From NCBI GenBank assembly GCA_016793115.1, contig JAEUIN010000104.1:1-38435 (forward strand): a stretch of 38,435 nt of DNA, read 5' to 3'. Below the pieces are notes generated by a model. It saw only the letters and a list, made by a program, of their open reading frames with translations, was not told the DNA's origin and made no database searches. Made by a program: the position numbers and the translations under genes. How positions within the stretch are numbered: position 1 is the stretch's first letter; every line of letters begins with the position of its first letter. Positions 16,601 to 24,026 of this stretch are shown piece after piece. This stretch comes from Planctomycetaceae bacterium (lineage in GTDB: Bacteria; Planctomycetota; Planctomycetia; Pirellulales; PNKZ01).

Positions 16601-17049
16601 CGGCCGAGCGTGCCGTGCGTCGCCAAGTAGACCAAGCCCATGCCGCCGCGACCGAGCGGGCGGACGATTTCGTACGCGCCGAGCCGGCGCGGAGCGGCCG
16701 ACGAACCGCGCTCGTCGTCTGCGGCGGCGCTTGTCGCGGCCTCGCCGGGTCCGTCGGCTTCGCCGAGCAGACGATGAATGTCGAACTGCCGCGTCAGGGC
16801 GGCCGCATATTGCGGGAAGCGGCGGAGGAAGTCGTCGGGCTGCGGCCGCCGGCCGGCTTCTTCGAGCGCCACGAACTCCGTGTAGATCAACTCGACGGCC
16901 GCTTCGGCGTCGGCCGCCAGCGCGGGAAACGTCTCGAGATAGTGCTCGCTGCGAGCCTCGTCGCCCAAGCGCAAGCGACGAACCAAATCGGCGCACGCTT
17001 CGCGCAGCGTGCTCGACGTCGTCGGCGAGAGGGAAGACGGGTTATTCAT
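13612..17049 (-). CDS. Transmembrane Ser/Thr protein kinase with WD40 propeller
   Basis: A 1145-residue protein. Residues 1-95 are a helical N-terminal region often seen in planctomycete kinases. The kinase domain (about 125-415) has the glycine loop GRGGMGLV (133-140), K155 in AAVKLL, the catalytic loop HCDLTPAN (245-252), DFG at 265-267 and the activation segment GTPGYLAPE. A transmembrane helix follows (about 433-455), then a linker and a series of WD40 repeats (about 530-1140; units such as DDTLRIWNLADG, DDRSVKVWDVPG, DNTARLWDVASG, SGCVTLWDVD). The catalytic loop departs from HRDLKPEN: Arg is Cys and Lys is Thr. It probably senses an external or periplasmic partner through the propeller. 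It is divergent from a sigma factor gene. Confidence 0.92.
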   Translation of the reverse strand: MNNPSSLSPTTSSTLREACADLVRRLRLGDEARSEHYLETFPALAADAEAAVELIYTEFVALEEAGRRPQPDDFLRRFPQYAAALTRQFDIHRLLGEADGPGEAATSAAADDERGSSAAPRRLGAYEIVRPLGRGGMGLVYLATHGTLGRPAAVKLLHGEMNRALADRFRNEVRSAAALRHPGIVQLYELGETSDGRHFAAFELVEGGSLRDALAGRPRAPREAAQLVSKLAEALDCAHRAGIVHCDLTPANILLTRDGAPKIADFGLARLPKSLADAAPPPSGSSDPLAAAAGADAAHLSSVALAGTPGYLAPERIDDPSRAEPAADLYGLGAVFYELLTGRPPHMGATPLDTLRQARDYDPPSPRTLVPSIPHDAATICLKCLERDPARRYASAAALADDLRRFLAGEPIAARPVGAIERAWKWAGRHRALAASLTTAVVALVALAVGGTWYGVELGKALDRTRLQERQISGQAKDLALQVRRLDRSLYTMQLNQAEALVDRAPQQALALLYDVERCPPTERDFAWGYLVRRASQDRRTLAGHQGPVAAAAVNSQGKLITVGLDDTLRIWNLADGALEATLAVATADAAVVALSPDGSRLVAAYADGSARLWNFAGGAAPRNLVGPAEPIVALTFFNGGRWLAAAAADGHIRIWDPAGAPIADWPVAESGEILALAAAADEQTLVLGLAGGGVRWIDSIDGRTIAQEFGPGSGAASFSVGPDGKRMLAVDAATGRLELWSLDKPASARPLALPEGFARLAALSPQGDYFAYATADQLLRIVKLAALEVTAEYRGHTSRITSLTFLPDGAGVVSTSDDRSVKVWDVPGVRLPQLFDGDEFKTWTTTYSHDGTLLAAAGADGVIRLHDPAADPHAKPRTLAGHAAAVRGLAFLPGDKQLLSCAEDNTARLWDVASGKQLRSWDHGAWVVALAVDARGEAFYTGDAEGRLRRYRLDEEKPALEVAAHTGAIQALALSPDDDAGDGAPLVATAARDEALKLYDARRLQFVAALPTEPTRPVHALAFAPRGRLLAAGDDSGCVTLWDVDKRAPAHVLRGHSGGVYAVAFTPDGRLVASASGGRWIQPTGEVKLWDVESGQVHATLDGCSAPIAFRRDGRALAATLDARRKTAVWPATPYALPAPIPLP

Positions 17050-17174
17050 AGACGGTGTCTATAACTCATGTTAGCATCGGCCGCGCGTGGTACGATACGG
17101 AAAGCGGCCCGGCGCTCGGCGTCGGACGCTCTTTGAGCCCGCTTCCCGCGCATCAATCGCTACCGCCGCACCCT

Positions 17175-17771
17175 ATGCCCGAGCCGCGCGATCAGACCCC
17201 CGAGTTTTGGCGACGTTTGCATGCCGCCGACGAGCATGCGTTGGCCGCGTTGGTGCGCGAATACGAAGTCGAAATCCGCCGCGCCGCTACGGTGCGGCTC
17301 GGGCCGCTGTTGCGGCCGCATCTGGACTCGGTCGACCTCGTGCAATCCGTCTACATCACGCTGCTGAAAGGGTTGCAGGCAAAAAAGTTTCACATCGAAG
17401 GCCCGAACGAACTCGTCGCCCTCTCGGCCGAGATCATCCGCCGCAAGGTGGCGCAGGTGTGGAAGCGGATCAAGCGCCGCAACGAGCTCAACACGAAACT
17501 CACGGGTACGCGCGAAGACGAAGAGCATGTCGTCGTCAACCGCATGGGCGAGCTCGACCCCACGACGGAAGCGGAGCTGCGCGACGGAGTGGAGCGCATC
17601 ATGCGCGAGTGCGACGAAGCGGATCGCAAGCTGCTGCAACTTCGCTTAGAAGGGTTTTCCACCGCCGAAGCGGCGCGAGCCCTGGATGCCGACCCCGACG
17701 TGCTCCGCGTTCGCTTGAGCCGGCTGCGGAAGAAGCTCACCGAGCGGGGCGTGATGGCGGAGTGGCTCTGA
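17175..17771 (+). CDS. Sigma-70 family (ECF-type) RNA polymerase sigma factor
   Basis: 198 residues from the ATG at 17175; a GTG at 17055 in the same frame would add 40 residues that overlap the kinase promoter region. Region 2 is visible in LRPHLDSVDLVQSVYITLLKGL and the WKRIKRR stretch, region 4 in DRKLLQLRLEGFSTAEAARALDADPDVLRVRLSRLRKKL with a helix-turn-helix. It fits the planctomycete sigma factors that accompany Ser/Thr kinases. The divergent start codons are only 125 bp apart, so the two genes probably share a control region and the kinase may regulate this factor. No anti-sigma factor gene is adjacent. Confidence 0.88.
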   Translation: MPEPRDQTPEFWRRLHAADEHALAALVREYEVEIRRAATVRLGPLLRPHLDSVDLVQSVYITLLKGLQAKKFHIEGPNELVALSAEIIRRKVAQVWKRIKRRNELNTKLTGTREDEEHVVVNRMGELDPTTEAELRDGVERIMRECDEADRKLLQLRLEGFSTAEAARALDADPDVLRVRLSRLRKKLTERGVMAEWL

Positions 17772-17817
17772 CGAACGAAACCACCCGCTGCACAGCGATG
17801 CAGATAGATGGGAAGGA

Positions 17818-19221
17818 ATGCCGAAGACCATGTCGCCGACCAAGCTCCTTTTTCGTTTTCTGTGTCTATCGGTGTGCATCGGTTGCTTTTGTCCGAGCGC
17901 GGCGGCGCGCGACTTCTATGTGCACCCGGTCGACGGGCTCGAGACCAACGACGGGCTGGCCGCCGAGAATGAGTCGCCCGGGCACGGGCCGTTTAAGACG
18001 ATCCATCGCGGCTTGCGCACCGCGCAGCCGGGCGACACCGTGCATTTGGCGCCGCTCGAGGAGCCGTACCACGAGTCGCCCGTGTTTCACGATCGGCTTT
18101 GTCCGGCCGACAAGCCGATTACGCTCGATGGGCACGGCGCGACGATCACCGGCGCGGAACGGATCGACTTGAGCGAGTGGGAGCTCGTCGCGCCCGGCCG
18201 CTATCGCAAGGTGAAGCTCCTGGCCATGAATCCGGCGGTTCTCGGCCGCTGGTTCTTCCGCATCAACGGCCAGATGCAGCACATGGGGCGCACGTCGAAA
18301 GGAACGAGCGCGCCGCTCAAGAAGCCCGACGATCTTGAGGAAGGGGAGTGGACCTACGTCGAAGCGGACGACGCCTTCTACGTACAGCTCGATCCGGACA
18401 CGCCGCGGATCGAATACGTGATCGAAGCACCGATGCGCTCCGCCGGCGTGCAGATCAGCGGCCGCAATGAGAACATCGTGGTTCGCAACCTCAATACGCA
18501 GCACGTCTACAACGACGGCTTCAACATTCACGGTTATTCGCGCGGCGTGCTGTTGGAAAACGTGTCGGCCGTGGAATGCGGCGACGACGGCATCAGCGCC
18601 CACGACGATTGCCGCATTCGAGTCGAGGGGTTCACTTCGATCGGCAACAGTACCGGTTTTTGCCACACCAACGACAGCGAGAGCGACAGCAATCGGGTGC
18701 TGATTCGCGATTGCCTCGGCTTCGACGTGTTCGTGCTCGACACCGGCCGGCATACGCTCACGAACAGCATCGTCTATAGCTCCGCGCTGAATTCCGTCGT
18801 CGTCGTGGGAGAGAAAGCCAGGCAGGGCGAGGCGAATCCGCCGGGCGAATGCTCGCTCACGATCGAAAACACGGCGATCGTGCGCCGCGGCAAGAACGAG
18901 TTTGCCAAGTTTCAGGCCGGCTCGACCGTCGCGATTCGCCGCTCGGTCTTGGCAGGCTTTCACGTGCAAGCGGCCGCGGCGTCGCTGGAGTTGACCGATT
19001 CGATCGTCGCCGGCGGCAAATACGCCGATCGGCAGTTCACGATCTTCCCGACGACGAAGTTCGTCGGCCGCGGCAATCTGTACGACGTCACGTTTACTCA
19101 CGCCGCGGACGAAGCCGGCCGCCGTGCTGCGGTGAAGTTTCATGAGCCGTTCAACGGCTCGATCGACGAGCCGAACGACTACGAAGGGGGCATTGATCCG
19201 ACGAAGTTACCGCGACCATAA
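17818..19221 (+). CDS. Secreted right-handed parallel beta-helix protein
   Basis: 467 residues from the ATG at 17818; an ATG at 17830 is an alternative and gives a better distance to GGAAGG. A signal peptide spans residues 6-30 (LLFRFLCLSVCIGCFCPSAAA). The start of the mature part, DFYVHPVDGLETNDG, and FKTIHRGLRTAQPGDTVHLAPL (59-80) match the N-terminal cap of pectate-lyase-like parallel beta-helices. Repeated short strands with Asn/Asp turns follow (VRNLNTQHVYNDGFNIHGYSRG, GDDGISAHDDCRIRVEG, SLELTDSIVAGG). No clear catalytic triad is visible; a carbohydrate-acting or structural role is possible. It lies 46 bp downstream of the sigma factor gene in the same direction. Confidence 0.82.
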   Translation: MPKTMSPTKLLFRFLCLSVCIGCFCPSAAARDFYVHPVDGLETNDGLAAENESPGHGPFKTIHRGLRTAQPGDTVHLAPLEEPYHESPVFHDRLCPADKPITLDGHGATITGAERIDLSEWELVAPGRYRKVKLLAMNPAVLGRWFFRINGQMQHMGRTSKGTSAPLKKPDDLEEGEWTYVEADDAFYVQLDPDTPRIEYVIEAPMRSAGVQISGRNENIVVRNLNTQHVYNDGFNIHGYSRGVLLENVSAVECGDDGISAHDDCRIRVEGFTSIGNSTGFCHTNDSESDSNRVLIRDCLGFDVFVLDTGRHTLTNSIVYSSALNSVVVVGEKARQGEANPPGECSLTIENTAIVRRGKNEFAKFQAGSTVAIRRSVLAGFHVQAAAASLELTDSIVAGGKYADRQFTIFPTTKFVGRGNLYDVTFTHAADEAGRRAAVKFHEPFNGSIDEPNDYEGGIDPTKLPRP

Positions 19222-19306
19222 CTGACGCGAGCGGTCGGCGTAATCCGGCCGGTCCAGTCTTCACCGGGGGCCTCACGCCCTGCCGCTCGCCGGAAAGGCA
19301 AGTCGA

Positions 19307-20452
19307 TTACGGCTTCGTTTTCTTTGGAAACGGCACGTAGCCGGGCGTCGTCGCCGGGACGCTCCACAGTTTGTGCCCCGCAGTGATGTAGAGCGTGCGC
19401 AAGTCGGGGCCGCCGAAGGTGCAATTCGTCACCATGTCTTCCGGCACGGCTATGAACCCGGCCTGCTTGCCTTCCGGCGAAAAGACGTAGACGCCGGCCG
19501 CGACCGCGGTCGTTTCCGTGGCGCTTGGGACCATCGTGCCGGCGGCGACGTAGAGCCGGCCTTCGACGTCGAGCGTCATCCCGTCGCCGCCGCGGCCGGG
19601 GCTGAAGTCGTGCAAGGCGATCTGCGACTTCGGCGCCACGGTTCCTTCCGGCGTCAGATCGAACCGCCACACCTTACGGCTCCCGTCGGCCTTGCTGTTG
19701 TCGTTGTCGACCACATAGAGATACTTGTCGCCGGGAGAGACGGCGATGCCGTTCGGGCAAGCCACCTCGAAGCTGAGAATGCGTTCCACCTTGCCGTCCG
19801 TGTCGATGCGATAGACGCCGAGGATCGGGTTGCCCTTCTCGTCGAATATTTCCAACCCCTCACGGTCGCCGTAGCGCGGATCGGTGAAGTAAATGCGGCC
19901 GCGTGAGTCGAGCGCCAAGTCGTTCGGCGCGTTGTAGCGTTTCCCCTTGTAGCGATCGGTGAGCACGGTGACGACGCCGTTGTTCTCGGTCCGCGTCACG
20001 CGCCGATTGCCTCCTTCGCCGGCTCCTTCGCAGGCATACAGCCGGCGCTCGCCGTCGAAGAGCAGGCCGTTGGCTCGGCCCGAGGGAGTGCGAAACACGT
20101 GGATCTTTCCGGTGACGTCGCGACGCATGATGCGATTGTTTTCGACGTCGCTGAAGAAGACGCTGCCGTTGGGATGCCAGGCCGGTCCTTCGAGAAAAGC
20201 GACGATCCCTTCCGACTTCACTTTCGCTCCGGGAGCGAACGGCGCGGCGTATTTGCCGGGCAGAGCGGGGGCCGCGGTCGCGGCCGGGTTCGCAGAGGCG
20301 GCGGGGGGCGCGATTCCCGTCGTCGAGGGATTGGGAGGAGTCGTCGGCGTCGGCGGGTTCGATTTGGCCGCCGGGCCTTGCGCGGCGAGCGGAGAAGCCG
20401 CGCCGACGAGCGCGATCAAAAAGAGCAGCAGACGACGCGCCGACGGCGACAT
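19307..20452 (-). CDS. SMP-30/gluconolactonase/LRE-family exported protein
   Basis: 381 residues from the ATG at 20452; the frame is open further upstream but lacks gene-like sequence there. A signal peptide (1-24, ending LAAQ) is followed by a Pro/Thr/Ala-rich linker (30-66). The six-bladed propeller carries the expected metal and active-site positions: E88 in FLEGPAW, N177/D178 in APNDLALD, N234 in CPNGIAVS and D290 in GDGMTLD. Members hydrolyse sugar lactones or other esters. The low-complexity linker suggests the enzyme is tethered or placed away from a surface. It is convergent with the beta-helix gene, with an 85-bp gap. Confidence 0.88.
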   Translation of the reverse strand: MSPSARRLLLFLIALVGAASPLAAQGPAAKSNPPTPTTPPNPSTTGIAPPAASANPAATAAPALPGKYAAPFAPGAKVKSEGIVAFLEGPAWHPNGSVFFSDVENNRIMRRDVTGKIHVFRTPSGRANGLLFDGERRLYACEGAGEGGNRRVTRTENNGVVTVLTDRYKGKRYNAPNDLALDSRGRIYFTDPRYGDREGLEIFDEKGNPILGVYRIDTDGKVERILSFEVACPNGIAVSPGDKYLYVVDNDNSKADGSRKVWRFDLTPEGTVAPKSQIALHDFSPGRGGDGMTLDVEGRLYVAAGTMVPSATETTAVAAGVYVFSPEGKQAGFIAVPEDMVTNCTFGGPDLRTLYITAGHKLWSVPATTPGYVPFPKKTKP

Positions 20453-20533
20453 AACGGCGACTCCGGATGCGAAGCAAAGATGTGTGCGTTTGCGGCAGAT
20501 AAAGCCGATTATAGGCACACGCTTCGGGCAGTC

Positions 20534-20612
20534 GCTAGGCGCTGGGCGCTGGGCGCTAGGCGCCGGTTTCAGACAGATCCGCCAAGCGCTTAGCGCCTGA
20601 CGCCGAGCGCCT
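20534..20612. repeat. Family D inverted repeat overlapping the aroG 3' end
   Basis: Left arm at about 20535-20563 (AGGCGCTGGGCGCTGGGCGC and on) and right arm at about 20585-20612 are imperfect inverted copies built from GCGCTAGGCGC/GCGCTTAGCGC units. The right arm covers the last six codons and the stop codon of the DAHP synthase gene (20590-20592). A related AT-richer inverted repeat is at 23259-23326. Confidence 0.7.
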
Positions 20613-21663
20613 GCTCTTGCGGAGCCGGAGCCGCCGCCGCCGCTTCGAGCAGTTCTTCCGTCTTTTCCCAACCCAGGCAGGCGTCGGTGATCGAAACGCC
20701 GTACTTCAACTGCGACAAATCGGCGGTGAGCTTTTGCTGGCCTTCGTGCAGATTGCTCTCCAGCATCAGGCCGATGATGTTCGTCGCGCCGGCGGCGCGT
20801 TGTTCGAGCACGTTGTTCCACACGCCTTCTTGCTTGCGATGATCCTTCTCGCTGTTGGCGTGGCTGCAATCGATCATCACGTTCGGCGCCAACCCGGCTT
20901 TCGTCATGCCGGCGACGGCGTCTTGCACGGTTTGCGGGTCGTAGTTCGTGCCCGTCCGTCCGCCGCGCAGAATGATATGCCCGAGCGGATTGCCTGTCGT
21001 GTTGACGATGCACAGCCGGCCCGCGACGTCGGTTCCCAGGAAACTATGCTGGGCGCGGGCCGAGTACATAGCGTCGATCGCGATTTGCAGGTTGCCGTCG
21101 GTGGCGTTTTTGAAGCCGACCGGCATCGAAAGGCCGCTGGCCATTTGGCGATGCGTTTGCGATTCCGTGGTCCGAGCGCCGATCGAGGCCCAGGTCACCA
21201 GATCGGCCGTGTATTGCGGCGTGACGGGGTCGAGCATCTCAGTCGCCGCCGGCAGCCCCATCTCGTTGATCTGCAGCAGCAACTTGCGGGCGCGGCGCAG
21301 CCCTTCGGGAATGTCGAACGAACCGTCGAGATGTGGATCGTTGATGAGTCCCTTCCAGCCGACCGTGGTGCGCGGCTTCTCGAAGTACACCCGCATGACG
21401 ATGAACAGCCGATCGGACAAGCGTTCGGCGACGGCCCGCAACCGCTCGGCGTATTCCAGCGCGGCGCGTTCGTCGTGAATGGAGCAGGGGCCGACGACGA
21501 CGAGCATTCGGCGATCTTCGCCGGCCAAGATGCGGCGCACCGCCTCGCGGCCCTCGACGACCGTCTTCGCGGCCTTTTCCGTGAGCGGAAACTCGTCGAT
21601 GAGCTTCTGCGGCGGCGTGAGCGGAACGAGGCTGCGAATGTGAATGTCGGACGTGCGTTGCAT
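20590..21663 (-). CDS. aroG: 3-deoxy-7-phosphoheptulonate (DAHP) synthase, class I AroG-type
   Basis: 357 residues from the ATG at 21663. It catalyses phosphoenolpyruvate plus erythrose 4-phosphate to DAHP, the first step of aromatic amino acid synthesis. Family residues align almost number for number with E. coli AroG: C60 in [10 protein letters not shown]96 in [14 protein letters not shown]164 in GARTTESQ, K185 in GFKNATDG, H268 in DCSHANS, E302 in [10 protein letters not shown] and D327 in SITDACLGW. Which feedback inhibitor, if any, it binds cannot be read safely. The last residues (ALGVRR) and the stop codon are encoded by a repeat arm, so the natural C-terminus may have been replaced. 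Confidence 0.95.
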   Translation of the reverse strand: MQRTSDIHIRSLVPLTPPQKLIDEFPLTEKAAKTVVEGREAVRRILAGEDRRMLVVVGPCSIHDERAALEYAERLRAVAERLSDRLFIVMRVYFEKPRTTVGWKGLINDPHLDGSFDIPEGLRRARKLLLQINEMGLPAATEMLDPVTPQYTADLVTWASIGARTTESQTHRQMASGLSMPVGFKNATDGNLQIAIDAMYSARAQHSFLGTDVAGRLCIVNTTGNPLGHIILRGGRTGTNYDPQTVQDAVAGMTKAGLAPNVMIDCSHANSEKDHRKQEGVWNNVLEQRAAGATNIIGLMLESNLHEGQQKLTADLSQLKYGVSITDACLGWEKTEELLEAAAAAPAPQEQALGVRR

Positions 21664-21780
21664 GGCGAACCAACTCGACGGTCGGATAGAGCGACTAACG
21701 CGAAACGAAGGCAATCTTCGAGTTTAGTCGGGCCGACCCGCTTGCGACAGGGGCGGTGCGGAGAGTGGGGCGCTTAGGAC

Positions 21781-21875
21781 GGGACGGGCGGAGCGAGGCC
21801 CACGGAAGGCGGGCTCTCCCGAAACACGCGGAAACCTCCGCCGATCCGCATTCCGCGTGGGCCTTCGCCGAGCGC
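21781..21875. repeat. Decayed family B repeat
   Basis: It contains GGAGCGAGGCCCACGGA (21789-21805) and the inverted ATTCCGCGTGGGCCTTCGCC (21850-21869), lacking the outer GTAGGGTGGGTC ends. It fills the gap between the DAHP synthase and permease genes. Confidence 0.6.
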
Positions 21876-21905
21876 CGTTTCACGGCGATCGTCGTGCGAC
21901 CCTCT

Positions 21906-23240
21906 CTATGCCACGTGCCGCAGCGCTTCGATCGGATTCATCCGCGCCGCCCGCCGTGCGGGGTACAAACCGAATACGACGCCGATCAGCATCGAGATGC
22001 CGAACGCCAAGGGAATCGACATCGGTACGACGATCGGCGTGACGTCGCGCATCGACTCCGGCATGTTGGCCATCATCGTCGGCATCGTCGCTTCCAGCGT
22101 GCTGCGGAGCCCTTGGACCAGCGGCCCGACGAGCAAGCCGCCGAGCACGCCGCTCAAGCCGCCGGCGACGGAGAGCACGATCGTCTCGACGAGAAACTGT
22201 CGCGTGATGTCGCCGCGCTTAGCCCCCAACGCGCGGCGGATGCCGATCTCGCGGGTGCGCTCGGTGACGGTGGCCAGCATGATGTTCATGATGCCGATGC
22301 CGCCGACGACGAGCGACACCGCCGCCATCAAACCCATAAAGACCATGAACATCATGCGGGTGTTCTTGGCTTGTTCGAGCAACTCCATCGGCACGACGAC
22401 GGCGTAGTCTTCTTCCGGATGGCGCTCGGCGAGCATGGCCCGCACGGCGTCGGCCGTCGGGATGACGTCGTCGGGGTTGCGCACCTTCACGGTCACCTGG
22501 TTCAACTCGAGGAACTCGCTGTGTCGCGAGCCGGCGCGCCACTGGGTGTTCTTATCGCCGATGCGGCGGACGAACGTCGTGTAGGGAATGTAAATGTCGC
22601 TGGAGAAGTCTTGGCCCGACATCGACCCGCCGACGGCCGCCGTCGCCGTCTTTTCCTTCATCACGCCGACGACGCGGTAATAGTCGTTCTGAATATGAAT
22701 CGTCTGGTTGAGCGGATTCTCGTAGCGAAAGAACTTCTGAGCGAGTTCCGCGGCCAGCACGCAGACGTTGTCCTCGACGCGTAATTCGCTGTCGGTGATG
22801 AAGTGGCCGGAGTCGACCACGAGCCGATTGAGATCGAGGTATTCCGGATCGCAGCCGACGACGCGGCACTCGACCATCCGTTCCTCGCGCTTGCATTCAA
22901 ACTTTGATTCGCGGATTCGCACGCTGCGGGCGATCGTCGGAATGTTGGCCAGGTTCGCGTAGTCGTTGCGGGTCAGTCCGTATTGCTTGATCGCCAGCAC
23001 CGACCCCTTGCCGCCCCCTTTGCCGGTCACCGGCTGCACGGAGCGCAAAATGATGTTGTCGGCGCCGAGCTGGGCGATCTGCTCCTGGGCTTTGGAGCTG
23101 ATCCCCTCGCCGATCGCCAAAAGCCAGATCACGCTGGCCGTGCCGATGAAGATGCCCAACACGGTGAGCAACGAGCGCAGCGGGTGCAGCAATAGGCTTT
23201 TAATGCCGAGCTGCCACGTGCGTAGTTGCAGGTAAACCAT
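21906..23240 (-). CDS. MacB/FtsX-type ABC transporter permease
   Basis: 444 residues, start ATG at 23240. It has an N-terminal transmembrane helix (about 22-44, LLTVLGIFIGTASVIWLLAI), a long extracytoplasmic MacB_PCD-type domain (about 50-310) and three C-terminal helices. The segment after the second helix has the FtsX signature VGGIGIMNIMLATVTERTREIGIRRALGAKRGDI (key residues E-R-EIG-RRA-GA). MacB-like permeases drive export by mechanotransmission with a periplasmic adaptor and a TolC-type channel. Unlike MacB itself the ATPase is a separate protein, encoded just upstream (23331-24026). Confidence 0.92.
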   Translation of the reverse strand: MVYLQLRTWQLGIKSLLLHPLRSLLTVLGIFIGTASVIWLLAIGEGISSKAQEQIAQLGADNIILRSVQPVTGKGGGKGSVLAIKQYGLTRNDYANLANIPTIARSVRIRESKFECKREERMVECRVVGCDPEYLDLNRLVVDSGHFITDSELRVEDNVCVLAAELAQKFFRYENPLNQTIHIQNDYYRVVGVMKEKTATAAVGGSMSGQDFSSDIYIPYTTFVRRIGDKNTQWRAGSRHSEFLELNQVTVKVRNPDDVIPTADAVRAMLAERHPEEDYAVVVPMELLEQAKNTRMMFMVFMGLMAAVSLVVGGIGIMNIMLATVTERTREIGIRRALGAKRGDITRQFLVETIVLSVAGGLSGVLGGLLVGPLVQGLRSTLEATMPTMMANMPESMRDVTPIVVPMSIPLAFGISMLIGVVFGLYPARRAARMNPIEALRHVA

Positions 23241-23258
23241 GAGAGGAAGCGATGAGCG

Positions 23259-23326
23259 CTAAATGCTAAGTGATAAGTGACGATGGAACTCCGGTCCTCG
23301 CTTATCACTCAGCGCTTAGCATTTAG
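23259..23326. repeat. Family D inverted repeat between ATPase and permease genes
   Basis: Left arm CTAAATGCTAAGTGATAAG (23259-23277) and right arm CTTATCACT, then CAGCG, then CTTAGCATTTAG (23301-23326) pair almost completely, with a few unpaired bases in the right arm. It sits in the 90-bp gap between two co-directional operon genes and could form a strong RNA hairpin. Confidence 0.8.
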
Positions 23327-23330
23327 AGTT

Positions 23331-24026
23331 TCACTTAAGCGCTCGAATCCGTTCGTCTTGCTGGATCACGCCGTCTTTCAGGCGGATGATGCGGCGGGCG
23401 CGGTGGGCGACGTCGTCTTCGTGCGTCACGAGGATGATCGTCTTGCCCGCATCGTTCAGGTTGTCGAGCAAGTTGAGAATGTCGGCCGTCGTCACGGAAT
23501 CGAGGTTTCCCGTCGGTTCGTCGGCCAGGATGAACCGCGGATTGTTGACCAGGCTTCGCGCGATGCCCGCGCGTTGCTGTTGACCGCCGGAGAGCTGCGT
23601 CGGCCGGTGACCGAGCCGCTTCCCCAAGCCGACCAGCGCGGCCAGCTCGCGGCACCGCTCGCGATCTTCCGCGGTGATGTTGCCGCGGTAATAGAGCGGC
23701 ACCTCGATGTTCTCCATCACCGTGAGCTGCGGGATGAGATTGTACGACTGAAACACGAAGCCGATTCGCGAGGCGCGGACTTCGGAAAGCGAGTCGTCGT
23801 CCATCTGCGCGACGTCTTCGTCGCCGAGGAAATAGCTACCCGACGACGGTCGATCCAAGCAGCCGAGCACGTTGAGAAACGTGCTCTTGCCGGAGCCGGA
23901 CGGCCCCATCACGGCGACGTAGTCTCCCTCGGGAAAATCGAGCGAGACGCCGCGCAGAGCATGCACCTCCTCGTCGCCCAAGCGGTAGACCTTACGCAGG
24001 TCTTGGACCCGGGCGGCGAGTTTCAT
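23331..24026 (-). CDS. ABC transporter ATP-binding protein (MacB/LolD type)
   Basis: 231 residues. Walker A GPSGSGKST (41-49), Q-loop FVFQSYNLIPQLTV (Q94), signature LSGGQQQR (145-152), Walker B FILADEP (165-171), D-loop GNLD (173-176) and switch H202 are all present. The length and the SYNLIPQLTVMENIEVPL segment match the LolD/MacB group of export ATPases. Its start codon overlaps the stop codon of the adaptor gene by 4 bp (ATGA), indicating translational coupling. Confidence 0.95.
   Translation of the reverse strand: MKLAARVQDLRKVYRLGDEEVHALRGVSLDFPEGDYVAVMGPSGSGKSTFLNVLGCLDRPSSGSYFLGDEDVAQMDDDSLSEVRASRIGFVFQSYNLIPQLTVMENIEVPLYYRGNITAEDRERCRELAALVGLGKRLGHRPTQLSGGQQQRAGIARSLVNNPRFILADEPTGNLDSVTTADILNLLDNLNDAGKTIILVTHEDDVAHRARRIIRLKDGVIQQDERIRALK

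Noticed and set aside
20453..21013. Upstream extension of the SMP-30 protein
   Set aside because: It overlaps the DAHP synthase gene in another frame. The ATG at 20452 begins a clear signal peptide.
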